A stretch of 32,761 nt of DNA from Saprospiraceae bacterium. GTDB taxonomy: Bacteria > Bacteroidota > Bacteroidia > Chitinophagales > Saprospiraceae. The position numbers and the translations under genes are program-made. Every line of letters starts with the position of its first letter. The first letter of the stretch is position 1. Below the pieces are notes generated by a model. That model saw only the letters and a program-made list of their open reading frames with translations. It did not search any database and was not told the DNA's origin. Shown here in pieces: positions 8,569-16,457 of this stretch. The stretch covers positions 153,679 to 186,439 of the forward strand of contig JABSSL010000018.1 in NCBI GenBank assembly GCA_013214355.1, read 5' to 3'.

Positions 8569-8600
8569 CAAAGTTATGAACAGCAAGGAGGCGACTCAAC
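8569..8600 (-). promoter_or_regulatory. Bacteroidota-type promoter of the protease gene
   Basis: On the minus strand, TAACTTTG (8576-8569) matches the TAnnTTTG -7 box, and GTTG (8600-8597) supplies the -33 TTG with a 20-base spacer. The start of transcription would be near 8562, leaving a leader of about 64 bases before the protease ATG. It implies the protease can be transcribed separately from the propeptide-like gene. Confidence 0.5.
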
Positions 8601-8676
8601 CACATATTAATGCGGGTGGAATACGATCGCATTAGAAAAAGGGCAGAAATTCTAAAGATTTATTTCATTTCTGCTT

Positions 8677-8982
8677 TTAGTAAAGTCCCGTTATTTGATC
8701 CTCTTGGGCGTAGATTACATCCTCCATATCACTAAGAAAACCTAAGAGGATAGGCACATCTAGCTGCCCCGGAATTTTCAGTAGATAGGTCTTGTTTTTT
8801 CTCATCCCCCCATTTTTTGCTTCAGTACCTGAATCATCTTCAAATAAGAACTCAGCCACAATCTTCTTTTGATCATCTAGATCTTTTGAGGTGGCTAGAG
8901 ATTCTTGAATAGCATGAATGATATGGTGTATGTCAATATTATCTGTGATTTTTATGATTATTCTTTTATTGTCTTTGTTCAT
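8677..8982 (-). CDS. Stand-alone I9/propeptide-like small protein
   Basis: A 101-residue protein without signal peptide. Its C-terminal part aligns without gaps to the propeptide of the neighbouring protease: TY at 65-66 and YAQ at 91-93 here match TY at 86-87 and YAQ at 112-114 there, the spacing is identical, and the P, D, L and V between them also match. The N-termini are alike too (KRIIIKI against RRVIVRM). Subtilisin propeptides of the I9 family fold as a small alpha/beta sandwich, chaperone the protease and inhibit it; stand-alone versions act as inhibitors. I infer an inhibitor or folding chaperone for the adjacent subtilisin. It precedes the protease on the same strand, 178 bases away. 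This rests on the visible alignment only. Confidence 0.6.
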   Translation of the reverse strand: MNKDNKRIIIKITDNIDIHHIIHAIQESLATSKDLDDQKKIVAEFLFEDDSGTEAKNGGMRKNKTYLLKIPGQLDVPILLGFLSDMEDVIYAQEDQITGLY

Positions 8983-9037
8983 AATAGACCTTTGTGTCTT
9001 GCAGCAGTTACTGTGACAAGGATGAGCTGCAGGCCAC

Positions 9038-12000
9038 CTAGGGCCTGCGTGCCAGTTTAATCTTTTTCGCAGATTTACTCAATTTCGAATTGAATTGCGC
9101 AATGTCCTTATCTACTAAATTTTGAAAGATCTCCTTTACCTTCGATAACCTACCATCTAAGACATCGGCCACTTCAGCTTGCTGGTTGGTGGGCTTAAAG
9201 TCAATCCCACTTCCATTCAAATCACTGGCCAAGGCACTTAATCTTCCATACAGTTTCATAGGGGAGCGGAAGGCATCCTCTCTTGCCCCAGTGAGGTGGA
9301 TATCGTAAAGTGCACCAGCTACCTCGTCGGCTACTTTCTTAAGGCGCATGGCTTCGGATTTAGATTTGGGTTTATCCAATGCTGGAATCATCTCGGTCAG
9401 CTGTGCCCGGATCATTTCGACCTCGTTGATCATGCTAACCGCTGTATTCATAGCATCTCGCAATTCCAAGAGGAGATCAACCTGAGCTTTGATATCTTCT
9501 TCGGTACCATCTGCATGCGGATCCTTGCGTACTTCGACGGTTTTTTCGATCACTTTTTCTTGAGTACGAAGGCGTACGGTATATTCTCCGGGTACCACTC
9601 TTGGCCCCAATTGTCCCATCCATAGGTCAAGGTCCCAAGTCACCAAAGGCCGCCAACCCTCGCCGTTCAGCTCCACCCATGGACGACCGGGAGGAGGGTT
9701 CAGTAATTTAGGCTTATCGGTGGGTTCGTAGCGGAGATCCCAGTGTACCCGGTTGATCCCGGTTTGATTTTTTGTCTTGATGACTCGAATGATACGTTTA
9801 TCTGCATCCAATACTTCAATGACCGGTGCTTGCTGTAAAGTATCTTCCAGGTAGTAATTGATATCAGCACCATAGACGGGGTTTCGTCCGCTATTTAAAC
9901 TGGGGCCATCCGTCTTAATGCTTTCTCTACTATTAAAACGATAGGCGGGCCGTTGGTCCATCAGAGCAATGTCTTCTCCTTTCTCCTGGAAAGCATAGTT
10001 TCTGATGGCTCCGACATTATCTAGGATGTAGTAGCCTCGTCCGTAGGTAGCCACGACGAGGTCGTCAAAGTGTTCCTGAATTTCTAGCCAATAGATAGGT
10101 GCCGGGGGGAGATTGGAGCGCAATTGCGTCCAGTTTTTCCCATCATCGAAAGAGAGAAAGATGCCATTGTCTAGCCCAACATACAGCATGCCTTCTTGCT
10201 TAGGGTCTTCTTTAACGACATGAGCAAAACTATGTACAGATTTGGGAATGCCATCGCTAATCTTGGTCCAAGATTTACCATAGTCATTGGTCTTATAAAC
10301 ATAGGGATCGAAATCTCCCATTTGATGCAAATCAACCGTGATGTAAGCCGTTCCTGCCTTATATCGAGAAGGTTCGATATTAGCAATCGTCCCCCAAGGC
10401 GGGAGATTGGGAATGTTAGTAGTCAGGTTGGTCCAGTTCTTTCCTCCATCTCGGGTCAATTGCACCTGCCCATCATTGCTACCTACCCAAATGAGTCCTG
10501 CCTCTAACTTAGATTCCTCAATGGCAAATAGCGTAGCTCCGTCAAAAGTCATCAAGTTATCTACCGCCACACCGCCGGAACTCTGCTGGTGATCCTTCCG
10601 GTTCAAGGTCAAGTCTGGGCTGATGATTTGCCAACTCTGGCCACCATCATCAGATTGATGGACAAATTGACTACCCACGTAGACTCGATGCTTGGTGTTT
10701 GGAGAAAAACTAAGCGGGAAGTTCCAGTGCCAGCGGTATTTCATATCAGCTGGTGCCCAACCATAACCAGCTTCCGGCCAAACGCGCACCTCTCGGGCAT
10801 AACCGGTGCGTTCATCATAAACTTCTAAGCCCCCATCGTAGCATCCAGACCATACTATATTATTGTCATTGGGGTCCGCTTTGGCAAAGCCACTTTCACA
10901 CCCTCCAACCCCTTGCCATAAGCCGACGGGAATATAGCCTTGTAAGCTGTTGCTAGGGCCTCTGTAGGACCAACCATCTTGCCGATTTCCGTAAACGTTG
11001 TAAGGAATCTGCTGATCGACCGAAACGTGATACATCTGGGCAATAGGCAGTACGATGCGCTGGAAAGATTTTCCTCTATTTAGACTTATACTAGCGCAGC
11101 CATCATGGGCTACCATCATGCGGTCTGGCATCGTAGGGTCGATCCACATGTCGTGATTGTCGCCACCTCCCCGCGGTGGCCTTTTCATCAGTGTTTTACC
11201 ACCATCTTCTGATTTGCTGAAGCGGACACTAAGAAAATAGATTTCCTCTGGATTATCAGGGGCAACGGTGATTCGAGTATAATAAGGCGCTCTTTCATTG
11301 ATGGTATGATTCTGGGTGCGTAATTCCCAGGTTTTTCCGCCATCATCGGAGCGGTATAGGGCCGGACTATCGATCTCAAATAATGCATAAACAATATTGG
11401 GATGGCTATGAGAAATGGCCACGGCTGTTTTCCCAACCGGTCGCTCTTCTCCACCAGGCAATCCGTTTTCTGTCATTGCCTGCCAGGTATCTCCACCATC
11501 GGTTGATTTGTAAATACCACCTCCCGGGCCACCACTATTCAATCCCCAGGTATTGATATGAATGGACCACATGGCCGCGTAAAGTATATCTGGGTTTTGA
11601 GGATCAATGGCGAGGTCAGCTGCGCCTGTTCCCTCATCTACGAATAGTACTTGCTCCCAGGTTTCCCCACCGTCCTTCGATCTATACACGCCTCGGTCCT
11701 TTTGTGGGCCGTAGGTATGGCCCAGTGCAGCAGCATAAACGATATCTTGATTATGCGGGTGTACCAAAATTCGTCCAATCCGACCCGATTTCTCCAAGCC
11801 CATTTTCTGCCAGTTCTTTCCAGCATCGGTGGATTTATAGATACCGTCTCCCATGGCATGCGCTGGACGGATGACAAAAGTCTCGCCGGTGCCTACCCAA
11901 ACTTGATTCGGGTTAGATGGGGCAAGGGCCACGGACCCGACAGAAGAAACGCCTTGTTTATCAAAAATCGGGTTCCAATTCAGGCCTCCATCGGTGGTCT

Positions 12001-12196
12001 TCCACAATCCACCCGATGCAGCGCCGATATAATTGATCATGGGATCCCCGGGTACTCCGGCAATGGCGATGGCTCGATTACCCTCCGGACCAATGAAGCG
12101 AAAAGGAATATGGTCGAAGGTGCTGGATTCAATCGGTTGGCCTTGCAAGAAAAAGTAAAGGCAACTACAGCAAAGCGAAAGGAAGATTCTGTACAT
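9038..12196 (-). CDS. Large VPS10/sortilin-like BNR (Asp-box) repeat protein, exported
   Basis: A 1052-residue secreted protein. An N-terminal Sec signal (MYRIFLSLCCSCLYFFLQGQ) fixes the start at 12196; the frame is open to 12256 but that adds 20 residues before the signal. About ten Asp-box motifs of the S-x-D-G-G-x-x-W kind (KTTDGGLNW, KSTDAGKNW, RSKDGGETW, RSDDGGKTW, QSDDGGQSW, LTRDGGKNW, KTNDYGKSW) cover residues 60-720 and predict one or two large beta-propellers of the VPS10/glycosyl-hydrolase-like class. The last 300 residues hold a beta-domain (WDLRYEP, GEYTVRL) and a helical tail. Many Bacteroidota carry such proteins; some annotations call them glycosyl hydrolases, but no sialidase arginine triad is evident. 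The role is unknown, probably ligand or polymer binding. Confidence 0.85.
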   Translation of the reverse strand: MYRIFLSLCCSCLYFFLQGQPIESSTFDHIPFRFIGPEGNRAIAIAGVPGDPMINYIGAASGGLWKTTDGGLNWNPIFDKQGVSSVGSVALAPSNPNQVWVGTGETFVIRPAHAMGDGIYKSTDAGKNWQKMGLEKSGRIGRILVHPHNQDIVYAAALGHTYGPQKDRGVYRSKDGGETWEQVLFVDEGTGAADLAIDPQNPDILYAAMWSIHINTWGLNSGGPGGGIYKSTDGGDTWQAMTENGLPGGEERPVGKTAVAISHSHPNIVYALFEIDSPALYRSDDGGKTWELRTQNHTINERAPYYTRITVAPDNPEEIYFLSVRFSKSEDGGKTLMKRPPRGGGDNHDMWIDPTMPDRMMVAHDGCASISLNRGKSFQRIVLPIAQMYHVSVDQQIPYNVYGNRQDGWSYRGPSNSLQGYIPVGLWQGVGGCESGFAKADPNDNNIVWSGCYDGGLEVYDERTGYAREVRVWPEAGYGWAPADMKYRWHWNFPLSFSPNTKHRVYVGSQFVHQSDDGGQSWQIISPDLTLNRKDHQQSSGGVAVDNLMTFDGATLFAIEESKLEAGLIWVGSNDGQVQLTRDGGKNWTNLTTNIPNLPPWGTIANIEPSRYKAGTAYITVDLHQMGDFDPYVYKTNDYGKSWTKISDGIPKSVHSFAHVVKEDPKQEGMLYVGLDNGIFLSFDDGKNWTQLRSNLPPAPIYWLEIQEHFDDLVVATYGRGYYILDNVGAIRNYAFQEKGEDIALMDQRPAYRFNSRESIKTDGPSLNSGRNPVYGADINYYLEDTLQQAPVIEVLDADKRIIRVIKTKNQTGINRVHWDLRYEPTDKPKLLNPPPGRPWVELNGEGWRPLVTWDLDLWMGQLGPRVVPGEYTVRLRTQEKVIEKTVEVRKDPHADGTEEDIKAQVDLLLELRDAMNTAVSMINEVEMIRAQLTEMIPALDKPKSKSEAMRLKKVADEVAGALYDIHLTGAREDAFRSPMKLYGRLSALASDLNGSGIDFKPTNQQAEVADVLDGRLSKVKEIFQNLVDKDIAQFNSKLSKSAKKIKLARRP

Positions 12197-12351
12197 GTTT
12201 ACGTTAGCTTTTAGTTTTGAGTATAGGTTCGCTAATGAAATCGAAGTTTCATCCAATATAAAAACCTTCTCCGGAAAAGTTATGCCTTATTATTGATTAG
12301 CAGGATTGAAGGGAGGTGATCACCGTTTTGGGACCGGAAAGAAGAGGGAAG

Positions 12352-12924
12352 TCAAGCAATCACAATTTGGAATTTCTCTAAGAGACCGTGAATCCCCTCC
12401 AATGAAAATTTGGCGCCTTTGATGCGATTTTGGGTGGGATCGATGCGATAGTCGATGACTTCACGAAAATCGGCCTGCTCTAGGTTGCTCCGATGAAAAT
12501 GCGAATTGGTGAGTTGCGATCGGTTAAAAGTGGATGCTGATAAATCTGTTTCTTGGAATTCTACGCTTTCCATTCTACAATCCAGAAATTGTGTTTTTGA
12601 AAGCTTCATTTGCTGGAAGTTGGCAAAGTCCAGCTGACATTCTTCAAACTTTAATTGCAGCAAGAAATCATTACAAACTTGGAAGTCAACCCCCATGAGT
12701 TTGCAGCTTTTGAAGGAAACATTCTTGAGGCCTGTTTCCTCGAGCACAACCATACTGAGGTTACAATGCTCAAATGTGCAATCAATAAAGTCAGTACCGG
12801 AGAGATTGGCTTCCGTAAAATCACATTGTTGGAAAGTACATTCCACGAATTCCTTTTTGCTTAGGTCTTCGCCAACCAAGAGCTGACTCTTGAAGGTTTC
12901 GTTTTCGTAGTAGAAGCCGGTCAT
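12352..12924 (-). CDS. Pentapeptide-repeat protein
   Basis: A 190-residue protein made almost wholly of A(N/D)(L/F)xx-type pentapeptides (CDFTEANLSGTDFIDCTF, CNLSMVVL, CKLMGVDF, CQLDFANF, CRMESVEF, TDLSASTF, SNLEQADF). It should form a right-handed quadrilateral beta-helix. The break around residue 90 (CNDFLLQLKFEECQ) and the overall size resemble the Qnr/MfpA DNA-mimic group that protects gyrase, but most pentapeptide proteins have no known role and residue-level evidence for gyrase binding is absent. No signal peptide is present, so it is cytoplasmic. It is a single-gene unit. Confidence 0.85.
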   Translation of the reverse strand: MTGFYYENETFKSQLLVGEDLSKKEFVECTFQQCDFTEANLSGTDFIDCTFEHCNLSMVVLEETGLKNVSFKSCKLMGVDFQVCNDFLLQLKFEECQLDFANFQQMKLSKTQFLDCRMESVEFQETDLSASTFNRSQLTNSHFHRSNLEQADFREVIDYRIDPTQNRIKGAKFSLEGIHGLLEKFQIVIA

Positions 12925-13020
12925 GATCGGGTTTTAGTCTAAAGGTATGGCTTTTTGATTGCTCCCACCAAATAGGCCGATGGTCCATATAATAATTGCA
13001 TCCGCTCGAAACTTTGGCGC

Positions 13021-13848
13021 TTACATTTTTGCTGGTAGTACCTCCGTCTTGATACCTTTAAATAGATCTTCTTCTTTTTGGCGCCCTCCATTTACCAAAC
13101 TAAATACCCGATAAAACTCCTGTCTACCCCAGAGAATTTTATGTTGTGCCGGAGTCAGCTGATCTAGGTTTTGATAGATGGCCATTTGGGTTTGGTGGCA
13201 TTGGACAGCCGCCCAGGCCGTTTCCCAGTAGGCTTCGGTATTAAGTCGTGTAGTGATCATCCACTCCGGATAAGGGAAAGCTAGCCGTTTCTCTCCATCC
13301 ACGGTTGAGCTAAGTTCCTTAAAAGCGGCCTGATAGACATCCCAGATAGGTTTGGACCATAGGACATTGTAGAGCTTTAACACACTATGAGCTGGTGAAG
13401 CCGGCGAAGCAAATTGGGCATCGGCAGCTTTCATAATAGCAGCCGTGGTGAATTGAGAAATGGCAATATGGTCAGGGTGACCATAGGCCCCTTCTGGCCC
13501 AAAGGACAACACGATCTGGGGTTGAAGATCTCGAATGTGCAGTGCGATTTCCGCGATGATCTCCTCTGCCGGAGCTTGATCTAAGTCTCCATCGATATAG
13601 CCCAAGAAACGGACATGATCCACTCCGAGCGCTTCGCAAGCCTGGAGCAATTCTTCCGCCCGTGTTTTCCCTACGATGTTTAAGCCAGGAGATTTCGTGG
13701 CCGTTCCGAACCTGCCTCTTTCCCCTTTTGTTGCCATTAACACACTAACTTCTGCTCCTTCAGCAGCATACTTGGCTAGCATTCCCCCTAAGCCTAAGGA
13801 CTCATCGTCTGGATGAGCGACAATTGCCATTAATTTTCTTTTTTCCAT
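13021..13848 (-). CDS. PIG-L/LmbE family deacetylase
   Basis: A 275-residue zinc-dependent N-acetylglucosaminyl-type deacetylase. Metal-binding AHPDDE lies at residues 11-16 and GAYGHPDHIA in the second third, with FLGYIDGDL between them; all are diagnostic. Family members deacetylate GlcNAc-linked substrates (MshB, BshB, PIG-L). The C-terminal third (TTRLNTEAYWETAWAAVQCHQTQ) is typical of the broader LmbE group and gives no specific substrate. The ATG at 13848 is preferred over 13869, because a TACCTTTG -7-like box sits at 13874-13867 and would overlap a longer start. No signal peptide. Confidence 0.88.
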   Translation of the reverse strand: MEKRKLMAIVAHPDDESLGLGGMLAKYAAEGAEVSVLMATKGERGRFGTATKSPGLNIVGKTRAEELLQACEALGVDHVRFLGYIDGDLDQAPAEEIIAEIALHIRDLQPQIVLSFGPEGAYGHPDHIAISQFTTAAIMKAADAQFASPASPAHSVLKLYNVLWSKPIWDVYQAAFKELSSTVDGEKRLAFPYPEWMITTRLNTEAYWETAWAAVQCHQTQMAIYQNLDQLTPAQHKILWGRQEFYRVFSLVNGGRQKEEDLFKGIKTEVLPAKM

Positions 13849-13866
13849 TTGGCGATTTTGTTTTCT

Positions 13867-13874
13867 CAAAGGTA
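13867..13874 (-). promoter_or_regulatory. Possible -7 box before the PIG-L gene
   Basis: TACCTTTG on the minus strand fits TAnnTTTG, but no TTG was found at the expected -33 position. The leader would be very short (about 12 bases) for a start at 13848. Confidence 0.3.
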
Positions 13875-13948
13875 AGGTTTGCTAGAGCGCAAGAGAATAA
13901 TGATTGATTCCCTGGTAGATCTTATTGAGTGAATGGCCATTGAGCTGA

Positions 13949-14110
13949 TTTGATCCCAAGTTCATCTTAAGGCAAGTGGATAGCATTACCGATCCGTATG
14001 CTCGGGATCCCGGATACATCTACTGGCGCCAGACCCCTAAAATTGATGTTGCAAAGGCCTGGCGTGAATTGGTGCTTGAACGCAGAGGCGAACAAGTGGG
14101 TTCAGATTAA
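13949..14110 (+). pseudogene. Possible small gene or 3' gene remnant
   Basis: A plus-strand frame of 53 codons begins after a TGA at 13946 and ends at TAA 14108-14110. The only plausible start is GTG at 13976, giving 44 residues. The translation has protein-like composition (DPYARDPGYIYWRQTP then KIDVAKAWRELVLERRG), with aromatic and charged residues patterned as in a real C-terminus, unlike the shadow frames around it. It is convergent with the SUFU-like gene, ending 6 bases before it. It may be a small gene or the tail of a deleted gene. I do not recognise the family. Confidence 0.35.
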
Positions 14111-14115
14111 CGCAG

Positions 14116-14787
14116 CTAGATCACTGCGTCCCGATCAAGATCGCTAGATGGATAAACCTTAGCTTCTTTTAGCTTTTCGATCAGTTTATGCGTTCCATAT
14201 TTTCGAGCGTAGATCAACTCGCTTTTCTGTACCTCCATGATGAGTAATAAACCATGCTCCTGGTTGCCAATCCTAAATGGCCGCCTTTTGGGCTGGTACT
14301 TGTCAAAGATTAGGTAATGAGAATTCCCATCTTCATTTGGGATTTCGGCCGTTTCGCCAGGCTCTAGCGAAGAGAGGAACGAATGTTGTGCGATGATGGT
14401 CAAGAGGCTACCTAGTCTATGTTCCATCAAGTGAAAGGCCGAATCTTTGGCTTGATTTACCTTAGGTTTATGATGAGTAAAGGCCACTAGTTCGTAAGTG
14501 CCCAACTCGTTAGGAACGGGACCATTCCCATCCGGATGGATGAGCTCCATGGTTGCAAAAGCTGTTCCCCCTTTGGCTTTCGGGAAACAGTACACATCTA
14601 CTGCTCCACCTAGTACGAATGGAATAATTGTATGATCAAATTTGTCATACATGGAACCTAGTTGCTTTTCCAAACCCACCTTTTTCAGGGCATAGTATTG
14701 GTCCTGGTCTCCGTCAGCAGGAGAAAGTTCAGCAACTTGATCCAATAAATAATCCTTCCTTTCTAATAATTTTTTCCACCAGTTCAT
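14116..14787 (-). CDS. SUFU (suppressor-of-fused)-like domain protein
   Basis: A 223-residue cytoplasmic protein. Features in order match the bacterial SUFU-type fold: a beta-rich region with GGAVDVYCFP and AFATMEL, then GTYELVAFTHHK, a helix HRLGSLLTIIAQHSF, and the characteristic ending GLLLIMEVQKSELIYARKYGTHKLIEKL followed by LDRDAV. In bacteria these domains are common among immunity proteins of polymorphic toxin systems and as stand-alone proteins of unknown role. No toxin gene is recognised next to it; a short unexplained frame (13949-14110) converges on it. The domain call rests on pattern, not a search. Confidence 0.6.
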   Translation of the reverse strand: MNWWKKLLERKDYLLDQVAELSPADGDQDQYYALKKVGLEKQLGSMYDKFDHTIIPFVLGGAVDVYCFPKAKGGTAFATMELIHPDGNGPVPNELGTYELVAFTHHKPKVNQAKDSAFHLMEHRLGSLLTIIAQHSFLSSLEPGETAEIPNEDGNSHYLIFDKYQPKRRPFRIGNQEHGLLLIMEVQKSELIYARKYGTHKLIEKLKEAKVYPSSDLDRDAVI

Positions 14788-14920
14788 CAGACGTGTTTTA
14801 GTGGTTCATCAACAATTTCAGCACCATGCAAAAAGCGAACAGGGTGCATCCAGGATTGCACAAAGGGCATTCCTTAAGCACGCTTACGCTTTATTTCGGC
14901 ACAAAAATCGTCAATGAAGA

Positions 14921-15487
14921 TTAATGATTTGTTAACTGTTTCTGATAAGTCTCTGCATCAACACTATAGAAGACGCAGTTCCTAATCCGATCAAAGTTTA
15001 ACAGCTTTGGATGCTCAAACTCATAGTCAAACTGTAGACCGATTTTCTTCATCACCTGAATCGAAGGTAAATTGATGGCAGCTGCAGTTGCACAAATGGA
15101 ATCCAATCCTACTTCCAGAAAGGCATGCTGTAAGCAGCGTTTGGCGCCTTCTGTGGCGTAGCCTTGGTTCCAATGTCGCTTTGCCAGTCGCCAACCAATA
15201 TCGACACAAGGGGTGAAGGGGGCTTCGAAGCTTTGGTAGGCTAGGCCTATGAATCCAATAACTTCATTGGTTGTCAGTTTTTCTACAGCAAAGTAGCAAT
15301 AGCCTCTTTCGGCAAATTGCTTTTGCATGCGATCGATAAACTGCTGTGTACGTTCCCTATTTTGCGTAGCTGGGAAGTATTGCATTACCTCCTCGTCTGC
15401 GTTGATATCCGCTAGGGTATCTAGGTCCGTACTTTTCCAATTTCTGAAGCCCAATCTGTCACTCGTGAATAAATAAGGTTGTAGCAT
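14921..15487 (-). CDS. GNAT N-acetyltransferase (RimJ/RimL type)
   Basis: A 188-residue acetyltransferase. It has the opening TSDRLGFRNWKSTDL common to RimJ/RimL-like enzymes, a CVDIGWRLAKRHWNQGYATEGAKRCL stretch (written here in its parts: the acetyl-CoA pyrophosphate loop is RHWNQGYATEG, matching R/Q-x-x-G-x-G/A), and NLPSIQVMKKIGLQ, the usual final helix that reads N-x-x-S-x-x-V-x-x-K-x-G. These act on N-terminal amines or small amines using acetyl-CoA; the substrate is unknown. Single-gene unit on the minus strand. Confidence 0.9.
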   Translation of the reverse strand: MLQPYLFTSDRLGFRNWKSTDLDTLADINADEEVMQYFPATQNRERTQQFIDRMQKQFAERGYCYFAVEKLTTNEVIGFIGLAYQSFEAPFTPCVDIGWRLAKRHWNQGYATEGAKRCLQHAFLEVGLDSICATAAAINLPSIQVMKKIGLQFDYEFEHPKLLNFDRIRNCVFYSVDAETYQKQLTNH

Positions 15488-15561
15488 CGTAACGACTTAA
15501 TACAAATAATTTCGGTGGTATGAGAATAAGTTAGCTATGTGAAGGATTTATAGGGATGTGC

Positions 15562-16344
15562 TTATGTTACGGCTTTTTCAACCACTAACATAACGCTGTT
15601 TTGGTATCTGGTTACACTTCCACCAGCATTTTCTATCAAATAACCGATTTCCTGAAAGAATTTTTCTTGTACCGGAGGCGATAAACTTCCTTGTAGGGAA
15701 AAAGTGCTGAGTAAGCCCAAGTAGTCTGTTTTAGAGTATGTTATCTCCCAAGGATATTCATAACGCTGTAGCTTTTGGAATAGGGGACTTTCAGCTAATA
15801 GCTGGTAAAATTTATCTGCGTGTGAAGTCAGTGGTTTGTGGTTTGAGGTGTTTGGGAAGAACGTTTGGTAAATGGGGGAGGACTGCTGCCAAAAGGTAGT
15901 TTTCTGAGAAGTATCCAGATGCCAGATTAAGGCAAATTGGCCATTGGGATTGAGGAGGTCATGTACTTTCTGGACACCCATAAACGCTTCAATCCAATGG
16001 AAAGATTGACAAGCTACCACAAGGTCAAAACCTTCTTCGGGAACAGGCCATTGCTCAAAATCGGCGGCAATGACTTCTACCTTAGGAAAAGCCTGGGTAT
16101 TGATGGCCGCTAGCTTTGCTAACTGCGGCCCTTTCTCGATAGCTACCAGCGAGTGCTGCCATTTTGCAATATCTACGGTAAGTTGTCCGGTTCCACATCC
16201 AATTTCCAATATCCTAGCATCTGAAGGTAGCGCGCTTGCCCGATGGAGTTTATCAAGAATATACACAGGACATTTAGGCCTATATCGGTGATAGGCTTGG
16301 GCATTGGTATCAAAAACAGCAGTCAAGGTATGTTTATCCGGCAT
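15562..16344 (-). CDS. SAM-dependent methyltransferase (class I)
   Basis: A 260-residue Rossmann-fold methyltransferase. Motif I is ILEIGCGTGQLTVDIA, motif II is LVAIEKGP, the adenine-side acidic residue is in VIAADFEQWPV, and motif IV is FDLVVACQSFHWI. The FHWI motif and the opening FDTNAQAYHRYRP place it among the Tam/trans-aconitate-methyltransferase-like enzymes with small-molecule substrates. I use the ATG at 16344; a TTG at 16368 adds eight residues. Single gene. Confidence 0.88.
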   Translation of the reverse strand: MPDKHTLTAVFDTNAQAYHRYRPKCPVYILDKLHRASALPSDARILEIGCGTGQLTVDIAKWQHSLVAIEKGPQLAKLAAINTQAFPKVEVIAADFEQWPVPEEGFDLVVACQSFHWIEAFMGVQKVHDLLNPNGQFALIWHLDTSQKTTFWQQSSPIYQTFFPNTSNHKPLTSHADKFYQLLAESPLFQKLQRYEYPWEITYSKTDYLGLLSTFSLQGSLSPPVQEKFFQEIGYLIENAGGSVTRYQNSVMLVVEKAVT

Positions 16345-16457
16345 GGACCAATAAAGTGGGTGATTCAACAGCTATGCCTGAACAAAACCGATACGATCCT
16401 GAATAGGTTCCCTTGCGATTAAGTATTTTATGAATTCTCCCGACTTCCCTTGGCAAA

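Noticed and set aside
11651-12214. 187-codon plus-strand frame
   Set aside because: Antisense to the BNR protein, whose Asp-box coding is unambiguous.
14110-14129. ACGCAG/CTGCGT hairpin at the end of the SUFU-like gene
   Set aside because: Short stem overlapping the gene end and lacking a U-run; could be chance.
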